A program made the translations under genes and the position numbers. Positions 11,451-23,800 of a stretch of DNA of 64,000 nt are shown here, in pieces. Location: positions 1-64,000 of the forward strand of contig JAUJYZ010000192.1 of the NCBI GenBank assembly GCA_033675265.1, in the 5' to 3' direction. This stretch comes from Actinostola sp. cb2023. Lineage: Eukaryota > Cnidaria > Anthozoa > Actiniaria > Actinostolidae. The number at the start of each line of letters is the position of its first letter. The first letter of the stretch is position 1. The notes beneath the pieces were generated by a model. The model did not search any database, had not been told where the DNA came from, and was given only the letters and a program-made list of their open reading frames with translations.

Positions 11451-11650
11451 CGGTATTAACACTACATTGAAATGGTTTTGACACTGGAATGGGTTTACAA
11501 TGTAACTTTGAAATGGATTTAACATTGAAATGGTTTAACATTGAAATGGGTTTAATATTGAAATGGTTTTAACATTTAAATAGCTTTAACATCCACATGA
11601 CATGGTTTGCTTTAACACTGAAATGATTTTTAAAACATCCAAATGGCTTC
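11450..11650. repeat. Degenerate ~18-bp tandem repeat downstream of INPP5A
   Basis: About nine imperfect units of TTTAACATTGAAATGG lie just beyond the INPP5A poly(A) signal. Confidence 0.7.
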
Positions 11651-11729
11651 AATTGCCAAATGATTGTCTACAGGATTAATAACGCCACATGATAAACATA
11701 CGATGATGATGATGATATGGAACAGTAAA

Positions 11730-11735
11730 TTTATT
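11730..11735 (-). promoter_or_regulatory. Probable INPP5A poly(A) signal
   Basis: AATAAA on the minus strand lies about 80 bases past the proposed stop codon. Confidence 0.45.
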
Positions 11736-11813
11736 TTAACATATTTTACGAGACATATTATAGAGTTACCATTTAATTTATAGGACTGACCTACACTGAC
11801 TTTATCAAGGGAA

Positions 11814-14800
11814 CTAGTCCTTCCCCTGTATGGCTTCTGGGGCTGTGAATCAGTTTTTAAAATATGATGGATACATTAAAATGAGATTAGTCCACACAGA
11901 CAAGTATAATGGCTTGGTGCACAGAGTAAAGTGAACAATAACAAGCATAGTAATATTCTGATTGGTTAAGAGCAGTGCAGTTTTCTATAGTGCAAACTAC
12001 AATTTCTTTTTCATCAATATTATTGATGGATGATCATACAGTTTTCTGAAGTAATTTTAGGATGAATTTGAATGCATGTTTTTTAAGAATTCAAAATTGC
12101 AGACTTTTTGAAAAATACACTTGTTCAAATCAATCCCAAATTACATCCAAAACAATAGAGTCATTTTCATATGAGTGGGAAAGTTACTGCACCATCACTG
12201 CACCGCGCCTTGCCATATTGAAAGAGTTTGATCGGATGAGATGCATCTGCACGCTTTTTGATTGGTTCAGAAATGAAGCCATTTGAGTGTCACGGTAGGT
12301 TTCCCACTCATACGAATACGACTCTATGATCACCCATACAAATGTGCCACTGCAATAATTTTCCATTGCAAATGGGTGAGACCTTTTGTAAGCTTAGGAG
12401 AGACATAAGTCATAAGTAGAAAGATCAAAAGTGGTTACAATAAATTACACAAACTTGTAGGAAAAATAGAATAGTTAGAATAAAAAAGACAATGCAACAT
12501 TAAAGTAACTCTTACCACTCTTTGATGTATCTAGTTTTAAGTGCAGAAACACAGGCTGAAACAGAAGAGAATTTGCATGAACATTTTATACTGTTTTCAT
12601 AAGTAAAATTTGTGATTGCTGAACTAGGAGTTCCAAGGTCCATAGTCCATGGTCCAAGGCTATGGCTGTTTGTTACCTATTCTATGACTGTTGATAGGAC
12701 AGTGTGAGATACATTCCATACCTTATGATCACCCATACAAACTTTCTTGCCAATCAAGTCATACGTAACTCCATAATCATCCTATGGATAGAGCAAAACA
12801 GGTGACTCTTGGCGGTTGCAACCAGTTTACGTCTTACCTGCTAAACTTTATAGTGATATTTTGTTTATGAACATTGACTTTGTAATGTTAATTTGCCAAC
12901 CATCATCACAATAGCTCTTGCCAAGTTGCTTATTATTATTATTACTCGGGCCCAGGCCGCAGGCCGCCCGAGTTAGAAAATGCGGATTTCGGTAGTAGTA
13001 GTAGTAGTAGTAGTTTTGTTCGGCTTCAAAATGACGAGTATGCGACGTATTTAATCGTATCCGGAGTTTCACGATTACTCCGCAGATTTGAAAAGATAAA
13101 GGAGACACAGGACTCAAGTAGATTATGAATCTTAGTTTTGAAAGCAGCTGTAGATCTTCAAGCTATTAAAAGGTCAGGATTCTAGTTCATCGTTCAATGA
13201 CTAGAAGTGGTAAAAGGACTAGAAGCTCGCTTAAAATATATATTTTTTTAAACAAACGCGAGGCCGTTATCGGAACCATCTGACCTATGCAACCTCAAGA
13301 CGTATCATGTTCGTACTCACCGGACTAATAGTCTCCCTCGTCACTCAACTGTCACTGATTGTCATGACGTCAGAGAAATTATATTGTATTGAAGAAGATG
13401 TCCTTGTTTTATTCGACGTTCGAACCGTAACCCGAACTCGATTCCAAACTCGACGTTTCGGGATCTGAAGCTAGAGAGGGGGCCTTTACACAAACTCATC
13501 AAAATCAAATCAATTGAACTCAAAGTCAAAAGGTAATCAAATGAACTCAAAGGCAAATCAAATGAACTCGACACATACATGTATATACATAGTCTCCCTC
13601 GTCACGCAACTGTCAGTCATTGTCAGGTCTCTCCTCGCGCAGCTGACATTGTCCTTGTTCTTCAACCAACTGGCATTCATTTTCAAGTACTTCCTCGAAC
13701 AACTGACATTTTCCTTTTCACAATGCCCGAGTGAACGCTCATTGAGCGTCTTGTTATTATTTATTTGATCAGCCAATGGATCTCTGGTTGGCACACTAAC
13801 AACAATGTCTTATGTCACATTGAATACTGCTATAATTTTGAAGCTGCATTTCATGATATGGCCATATGCCACTCCCATGTCATACCTGATATATCTGCAT
13901 AAATAGTGATTGACAGCTGTCAATTGATTATTGTTTACCTGTTTGATTATGTTTGAGAATGAATGGCTAAGAAGAACACGGTCACACCAAGATGGACACC
14001 TATAAACATTATAAGTATTTGGTAAGGAAAAACCATGGTGATTACAGTGAAGATATCACCTGGTGGTGCCGATGATGATGATGGTATTGGTGATCAAGGG
14101 GATAATGATGATGTTCATTGTGATGATGATTATAAAGATGATGCTGATGGTGATGAAGATGGTGGTAGTAGTAGTGATGATGATGATTTTTATTTATTTA
14201 TTGATGATGATGATAGAGACATTTTTGAACGAGTGGGAAATACATTGTAGTTACAGTACGGTTCGTGTCATGCGGTGACGGTAGCGTCCTGTGACCGTGC
14301 CATGTCTAGCAGTCTCATTGGATGAGCAATGATTTTGCATGCTGTGATCGGTTGAATAGAATGTCTTTGATTCTGTACTGTAACCGTAACTCTGTGCCGT
14401 AGGTTTCCCACTCATAAGAAAACAACTCTAATGTGGCGGTGGTGGTGTGGTTTAATCATAATGATTGTATCAGTAATGATGGTGATAATGTAATGATGAA
14501 GGGCTGTGCCCTAAATTATAACCATTATTATAATAATTTGGTACATGGTATTTTGATTGGTTCCATGCAATTTACGCAATCATGCAATTCTCAAAATACA
14601 AGTCATACAAAATGCCAAGTGTCACCTTGAGTTATTGTAGGCTGTTCCTTCCTTGATGTCATCACTAAATGGATATCTACAAAAAACATGTGTGTGAGTA
14701 CAATAAATTATACAGCAGATTTCATATGATTGTGAAAAACCATGGCACATGGCACGGCAGAGCAACAGCACAAATTCATTCAAAATCCTAAAACATCACG

Positions 14801-17800
14801 GTCAGAGCATGGAAACATCATGGGAAACATCCATGCTGTACATTTTTCACAGTCATATGAAACCTGCTCTATATTAAACCTTCCTGTGGTTGACAAACTA
14901 TACTAACAGTTTATAGTTGACAGGCATTCTTGGTAATGGTACATGTACATGATGCTGTACTATTACCACTAGAAACAACCTGTAACATTCCACAGTATTA
15001 TATTCCCTTAATTCATTTTCTAGAAAGTCATTAAATATCATTGAATTGCAACATAAATATAAGGCAAGAGTCTGAAGTTTACTTTATGGGTATTGTTTCT
15101 CATGTGGGCATCGTCATGGTTACATAATTAGGGAATTATTGTGAAAAATCAGAAAATGGTGTTGCGGAGAAGACAACTGTAATTGTGCTTTTAAAAATAT
15201 ATATTATTATAAATACTATTGATGCTTTATGAACCAAATCCCCTAGTGCTCCTTTGCTTAAAAGATCAACTAAGAACAACATTTTGACAAAAGGCTTTGA
15301 ATTACGGGTATTCTAAAAAGCAAATGTCTTCTCCGCAACGTTTTGACACATAAAAGTTTTTGGCATGTGCAAGTCAATAGTCGTAGAAACACAAAAGTTT
15401 CAAAACTGTAAACTTTCAACATGAGGACCACTATGCCCAACTTATGTGACTTCAAGTTTTTTTAGTTAATGTGAAATTAAAGATTGTATTTTGTTGCGGA
15501 GAAGACAATTCTGTTGCGGAGAAGACAATTTTATTAGGGAAGAAGGCAATTCTGTTGCGGAAAAGACATTTCTGTTGTGGAGAAGACATTTCTGTTGCGG
15601 AGAAGACATTCAGGAAAACAAGAAAAATATTCAGAAATAACAAAAACTTATATGTACATGTACATGTAGAAGATAAATACTGTATTGATAATCAATAATT
15701 TCATTTCATTAAATCTAATAAACTGAGTTTTGTTGTGTTTATGAATATGTGATTTTTTGTCTTCTCCGCAACGTCTTCTCCACAACGGTTACAAGACTAG
15801 TAAATATTTATTGTAATAACATTCAAATACTTAGAGCTAAGAACTGTTGTTGTTCATGTTAACTAGAACAAATACTCTTCCACCTGAAATACTAAGACAA
15901 TGCAAGAACCTTAAATATTCACAGGAATTTGAACTTGAAAACTGTGGTTTGTAAAACAGGTATTTTTAGTGTCTTCTCTGCAACGGTCATATTTTAATTT
16001 ATTGTGCTTCACTCTAATAGTTCATGGTCAATTATAACATTGGTTTTGCTAGACCTAAGTGACAGCTGTCACACCAGAACAAAAACAATGTGATTGATAA
16101 TTTGTATTTCTTTGTATACTTAAATAAATGTTTCTGATTCGTCTTCTCTGCAACGGAGGATTACTGTGGAATCACCCAAGAGGTTTGAAGTCAATTTATT
16201 TACTTGGGGTGCTGACGAGATGAAAAGCCAATAAAAACTAGTGAATAAACTTGATCATACACTTACGTTGGTGGAAATGTTATAGAGTATTCGTATAACT
16301 CCTGCTTAAACTCATTCTGTTCTCTGTTATATTTTTGGAACCTTTTTCCATTGTCATTCAAAAAGTGACTTTGATCCTGAATTATAAATTTACGTTGTTC
16401 TAATGTGAGAACAATCTGAAAAAATAAAGACAAGCATTCATCAGTTCATCATTCAAATTATATATGTAGTACATGTAAGAATAGTTGATTCAATTGAGAT
16501 TTGGCATAATCCAAAAGGACACTGAAATATGTCTTCTAAAATAATGTCAATAGCCTTTGAGATTCGGGAGGTGTGTATGATATGATATGGGCTTAAATGG
16601 TTAAGAGTGCTCTTCAGTTAGTTGAGGTACATGTATCATATAATGTATATATCCTGCACTGCCAGCTGTATTCTCACATAATTGAGCACAAGTCAAAAGC
16701 AAATAACTGCTAGCCATTGTAAATACAGGTGTGGAAGCTCTTGTATAAACATCGAACATAAAAAAAAAAAGTTTCTATTATAAACTATTTGTGATATTTA
16801 TATAATAACTTCAATATATTTGTGATATGACATGCACTCTGTTAGAGACTGTCGCCCGTGCAAAAGCATACAAATATATTTTATCAAGGTAATATAAAAT
16901 GGTCGCTTGTGTAAGTACACTGTGATATAAACACTCTAGGAGATGTAGAGCACTCAAAAAGCAAGAGAAACACTTGGCTTTGCCTCATGTTCCTAGGCTT
17001 GCACCTCCTGTGTGCTGCATCTCAGTTTGTTTAACAAATAGAACAGCTTTTTCTGTGCTTCGTTCAGTAATACAGCACGAAGGAATTAAGTGACGAGAGC
17101 ACGAAAGAAGTGTAGGGAGAGCACGAGCCGTGGCGAGTGCTCTCCAGACTTCTTGAGTGCTTTCGGCACTTCCTGAGTGCTGTATTACTGAACGGAGCAT
17201 GGAAAAAGCTGTTCTATTTGCTTTATTATATAGAATGATGAGAAAAAGGGCAAGAAAGTTGAGGATTCTGTTGTGTTTTTCAATAACATTTTAGCGAGTG
17301 AAGTGCATGCGCTACTGATGCCAGTTACGCCATCGAGCGCGCGCATGTTTGGTTTATTTTCTTCAGAATTTTGGATCAAACCTAACAGCCGAAAAATAGC
17401 GTCATCAAACCGTGCTCCGTTCTCTGATACAGCACAGTTTTCAGCCAATCAGAGTGCGCGAATTGATTTGACTATATAATAAATAAATTTACATCACAGT
17501 ACATGTAGATATAGACAGGTGTGACCATATTCTATCACTTAATTACATATTAAGTTTCTGTTCAATACCTTATCAGAAGATTTTTTGTCTCGATATATAA
17601 TTTTAGAAGGACAATTTTCTCCATCCTTCCTAATATGTTGAGAGTGAAGACCGGCACATAATGACTGGAACAAAGAAAGGAAATAATAAGAAATGATTGA
17701 TCATTGTTGTACAAATATACAGTGAACTAGATTGCCTTGCAAACACATACATACTCACTACATGTACATATATTACTGGATCCATGACTGACAGATTAAG

Positions 17801-20800
17801 AGTTTACAGTAATGAAAACACTCTCAATATTGTACACTTTCATCATCACGGACACCAAAAACAGACCCAAGTTGACTATACAATGAAGTCAATATTATAA
17901 TGAAACACATGAGATTCAATTAAAAACAGTTACCGTAAATGCTCGATTTAGTGCCCTGGGCACTTAATTTTTTTAAGACCTCTACTAAGGTGGAGGTGCT
18001 AATATTCGAGGGGGGCACTTATTGGAAGCAGGGTGCTTATTTCTTTTCTCAGATGTTGAACTCAATGTTTTCTTTATTACCGGTATATGGTACTGTAATA
18101 TAATATAATAATAATAATAATTTAATTCTTGAAAAAGCGCATTACATATAAATCTCAATGCTCTTTACAAGTGAGTAGGAAAATATAGAAAATAAAAATA
18201 AAAATATATATAGAAAATACACTCAATTGCAGAAACGTTGTAGTATACATTTATACAAATATACAAATATCTAATGAGATGCAAAATGTTATTAATGCTA
18301 AAATACAATTGTTTAAGTACAAAATAGTGCTGAAAAGTATTGTTTTAGCCTTGCTGGATGTGATACCAATCTAAATTTGATGATTCTGATATATTAGAAG
18401 AAAATAAGCGATGTTTCGCACTTTGTATCTCATTAGCTATCTTGTATCTCATTAGATATTTGTATAAATGTATACTACAACCTTTCTGCAATTGAGTGTA
18501 TATATAGAAGAATATAGACAAATATAGAAAATTATCGGGACTCGTCAAAGGAGTGAGGCATACATACATGTACAGTGAATAAAAATAGTAAACATCTACC
18601 GTGCTGTACTTGGTAAACTGTATACTGTATACTCAGGGCCGTAGCCGCAAATAAATATAAAACAGGGTGTTGGGGGATGGTGTGCCATCTTGAGTGATTA
18701 TATTATGTTTTTCCCGATTTTGAAAACCGGACCACTCAAATACTGGTGGCTACGGCCCTGATACTGGTACATGTACATGTATGTACTGTAAACATACGGT
18801 ATTGACATACGGTATACCGTGTTTCTGTTTATTTATTGGTAAAGTTTTATTTCATTTAATAATACAAGAGAGTTGTTTCTTTTAGGGGGAGGGGGCGCTT
18901 GTTGGAAGGAGGTGGGCACTTATTGGAAGGGGGTGCTTATAATTTTTTTTAGAACTCTAGGGGGGCGCTTATTCGAGGGGGGTGCTTATTGGAAGCAGGG
19001 CGCTTAATCGAGCATTTATGGTAAACCTACCTCTACAACAGACTTAGTGTCAAGTCTAAAATTAAAATCCCCAAATAGAATAGCTGGTTCTTTGGGTAAG
19101 TGTCCATTGTTTAAACTATTGGAAAGAAGATGTGACTTAAGGTGGTTCCCGCATAATGAATGACCAATTTGCCGTATTTTTTAACTCGCTCGCTCCGCGT
19201 CAATATTGCTTGGATTTTTTTGTGCTTAACACAAATACTAATTCAACTATTCTGACTTTCGACGGTGTATTCAAAAGTATCATTGTAAGCCGCATTTGTG
19301 AATGCCAGCTGATATTCAAACGACACTATTTTCACTAAAACTGCTGCCAAGCATTATTCCCTCGTACGATTTTTTTAAAACTTCGTGAACGGCCTTTTAA
19401 GGTCCCTAGTAATGTTCTGACGAGGAAAGAAAAAAATTGTTCGAGCCGAAATACGCAACAACCGAAAGGTCCAAATTTTGACAACAAAAATATGAATTGG
19501 TGATTTCGGCTCAATCAATTTCCTTCTTACTTCGTCAGAACATTATTAGGGACCTCAAAAGGCTGTTCACGAAGTTTAAAAAAAATCGTACGAGGGAATA
19601 ACGCTTGGCAGCAGTTTTAGTGAAAATAGTGTCGTTTGAATATCAGCTCGCATTCACAAATGCGGCTTACAATGATAATTTTGAATACACTGTCCAAAAG
19701 CAGAATAGTTGAATTAGTATTTGTGTTAAGCACAATAAAATCCAAGCAATATTGACGCGGAGCGAGCGAGTTAAAAAATACGGCAAACCGGTCATTCATT
19801 ATGTGGGAACGACCTTTATAATGACTGTTGACTGATTACAATTCTTTTCACAACCCCTGATGATGGGTCAATGACCCGAAAGCATGGGAAATAAATTTTA
19901 TTTCTATACATACATGTACGTAGAAGAGACGTAGGTATTATTAACCGAATAGTAAAGATAATCATCGAACTAAGACAAACCAATCACACAAATAGTAAAC
20001 ACTGTCTTGTAATAATACAGAAACTTACTTGTCAACAACATGGTGGAGAGCTCTCTTTCTGTTTTTACAGTATTGGGAAGGTGACTACAAAATAATATTA
20101 AAAGTGGATTATTGATTGGTAATAGTACTACACAATAATTGATATAATACGTACAGTTCAAATAGTCAATTAAAGAGTTCATGACAATTTCAGTTAAAGG
20201 CATTGAAACAGGGGGAGGGAAGACAGGTGGAAGGCAAATGAACAGGGGATGGGAGAAAAGTGAAATTAAGTGAGAAATTGACTTTCATCATCTTCCAAAC
20301 TTGTAATACACCTATTTCAAAAAACATTGACAACAGGCGATCTGAAATGGATGATCTGAGATCAAGATGTATCAGGGCCTCTGATATTATGCAATGGTGC
20401 GATATCGCACATTTGGCCTCAAATCGCATCCGATCGCGTAATTCATGAAAAATAGCACAATATGAACAAATCCAAAGCAAATATTCGCTTTATTTAAACT
20501 TTCATTGACAGATAACCATTATTTCAGAGTGATTTTCCTTTGAAAACACCTTAGAAACCCTCTACAACATGTTCAAGATGTGTATGAATCAAACAACATA
20601 ACATACTAGAACGATTTTTATTTGACTGAATCATAAATATGCTTAAAAAGAAAGAGCATTTTATAATAAACAAAATAATATTACATTCCTTTATAAAAAG
20701 GTTAAATTAACCATTGGAAAAATCGCATAATTTTCCGCATAATATCCCTTTTTTTCCGCACAATTTCCGTTTCCCCCCGCACCATATCAGAGGCCCTGAT

Positions 20801-23800
20801 GTATGGGAAACTGCGAGGGTCTTTCGTTAGTAACATGCGAAATTCATTCATTCGACCTCAAGCTTGGAATCACACTTGGTGTTTGAACGAGATATGGCGA
20901 GGTTAACGTGAATTTACATGTAAAAGTTTCAGATCATCCATTATCAAGGTTTTTTGAAATAAGTGTATACAAAATAATAGTTTTTGTTTTGTTTTGAGCC
21001 AATACACGTACCACTTCACAGTTCTGTTTAGTAGCCACAAAAAATAGTTCCAAGTCGAGGTTGGCATTAATGTTTTAATACATTTACATCAATGCCAACC
21101 TCTACTTGGAAGCATGATTATTTTGTTCATGAGTACTCAACAGAACCGTGAAGTAGTATATTTATGGCACATCAATACTCTTGAAAACTATACATGTATG
21201 CAAACTTACTGTTTCAATAGCTTGCAGATTAGATGCATCATGGAAAAGGTGAATGTTAAGAAGATCAAACACACTGTAAAAAAAATCTCACATTTCAGTT
21301 TTATTTTTTTGAATAATATAAAAAATTGGGCTTCCTGTGTTGTCCATACACAGGGAGCCCAAGCCATGTAAGTTGCTATATGAAGTGAAAATACCTGTTA
21401 TTGATCTTCCATCTAGTTCTTGTATACCCTTTACGTGACCATTTAAGCTGCAATACATGTTAAACAATGATTATTATTGAGATCGTATTTCAGAATGCAA
21501 CTAAAAGTTTCAAATTTCTGGCCATTTTCTATTCAGTCAGTTCCTGTCCCTCTCTCATTTCCCTTTCTTATAGTCCAACAACCTTATTCACTGTCACACT
21601 ATTGGCTTCTTTGTAACAATTAACTTGCAAGTAGCTACTTCTACTGTCACCATGAGTTTTTCACTTTAAGTTGGTTGCCCTGGAGACCACTTGGCTTCTG
21701 ATACATGCTTTGTATTATGACATAAAAGGTGATAAGTTGAATTGGGTCTACTGGCTGTTTCTTGTCAACAAACCACTTAGAATGCTAACTGATAAAACAA
21801 TGTGGAATAATCTAAGGAGCCACTGGTCTACAATAACAACAGCAGCTGTCAGATCAAAGATAACACTATGTTAATTTAAAAGTATCCAATTAGTAAATAC
21901 ATTTATGTCTAAACTGTACCTGTGGAAAGAATTCTTTGGGGAATTTGATTTTTTCCACTAATGGAATGTCAATCAGGTCTCCAACTGAAATATGCTCTCC
22001 TTCTATTACTTCAAACTTTGATTCTAGAACACAGCAAAGTACACAAATTAACAAATTAAGTGACACTTTTTAAAATGAATTTTGTTTGATAAGCAGCTTG
22101 ACGTCTGTATCCACATAGACCCTGTTTATACATTTTTATCAGAGATGGATTATAAGATTTGTGTGCATTAAGGATGTATAGCAATATAATAAGCTCTGAT
22201 TTCTCAAGATTTTTACACAGCATGCTGCAAAATTACTATTAAGTACATAATAGTGATTCCAGGCACCCCATTGCCTTACTATTAAGTACATTATTATTAT
22301 AAGTTAAATGTACAAAAACTACATCATACCATGAAAATTCCAAAGTGAAAAGTTTTTGATGGACCCTTTAGCAAGATACATACAACCCAAAGCCTGCAAA
22401 TAGAGCACAATAGTATTAATAAATCAGATAATAAACACCTGGCCCTGGTTGCACGAAAGGTGAATAGCGCTATCCACCGGATAAGTCTTATCCAATGGAT
22501 AAAAATGATGCAGTTATCCAATAAACTTTATCCGTTGGATAGGACTTATCTGTTGGATAGCACTATTCACCTTTCATGCAACCGGGGCCTGTAGTATATT
22601 TTCCATTAAATCTATAGATATTCTAATCTAAGAATAAATATTGTAATCACAACACAGAGGTATACTGTGTGTTAAACACAATACAGTATACAAGTACATG
22701 TATGTATTATTACAAGGATGTATTTGATAGTGAGTGAACTGTAGGGTTTGAACTCAGACAGTCAAATGAAGCCCAATTAATATTGAGAGACCTACATAAT
22801 TACATATAATTGAAGCAGTACAAATTACAAAAAGTTATAATAAACAAATACTGTATGAATACATTATATGTACATACATAGACTTTATTTCCATTCGGAT
22901 TTACAGGTAACTTAAAAAATACTTATAAATGGCATGAAATGGAGAATGAGTTTGTATTATATAACTATCCTACATTATAGACACTAGTAGTGCATATACA
23001 TGTAGTTAAACCTCTCTACAATGGACACATCTGAGAATCAATGTGGGCAGCTTTGAAAATCAAATAAATGTGTATCCGGACTGACTGGTGGCCGAGACCA
23101 TTACTGACAGAGGTAATAATAATAAGGTGGTCGTTAGTATAGAGGTTTGATGGTCATTAATTAACATTTTCAGTTTTCCGTTTCATACATTCTAAAGGTT
23201 GCAATCCCAAAATAGAGAAACAGTCTACATGTATATTTATATTAGTGCATTCACTGTTTTCCTACTAATTATAGATTCACCCTAAATCAACACAAAAAAA
23301 ACTAGGTGTGTACAACTGCCGTTTCCTTTTTCCTTCAAGAATCTTCCTGTATTGATTAAGTACTGCAGTATATCATTATCTACAAATTAAAGCAGTACTG
23401 GGGTACCTGGAATCATTCACAGTTTTACTTGTTCTCTAAGGGGTACTATTAATTTGAAATACAAAAACATTCTATGGTCTTGGTGGTTTTTGGATGGTGG
23501 AAATATAATCTCAGATAATGGAAAAAAGTATGTTCACCAAACCAGCTGTCGAAAAATCAACAAGGAACATTGCCTTTTATAGGAATTTCTATGGCACACT
23601 CCCTTGACAACATTTTAAACTTGTTTACATAATTATATGATGCATTGTGTAATGTACATCTGCACTGACAGTCTTTAATATTCATGTAATAGGTTCTCTT
23701 TTAAAGGAATTTGAATTTTTGCCTTTGTGAGATTGTGCAGGTGTAACACTATAGCTAATGGCCAATTCTTAGGGACGCTGACTGATAAGGACTTTGTAAT

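Noticed and set aside
14035..14278. Aspartate-rich and methionine-rich ORFs
   Set aside because: They come from the (GAT)n microsatellite in an INPP5A intron.
15493..15612. Regularly spaced repeats resembling a CRISPR array
   Set aside because: Spacers are near-identical short words, there is no cas gene, and the setting is an animal intron.
20190..20480. 96-codon minus-strand ORF
   Set aside because: It overlaps the left end of the hAT-like element and INPP5A intron sequence, with no similarity to INPP5A.
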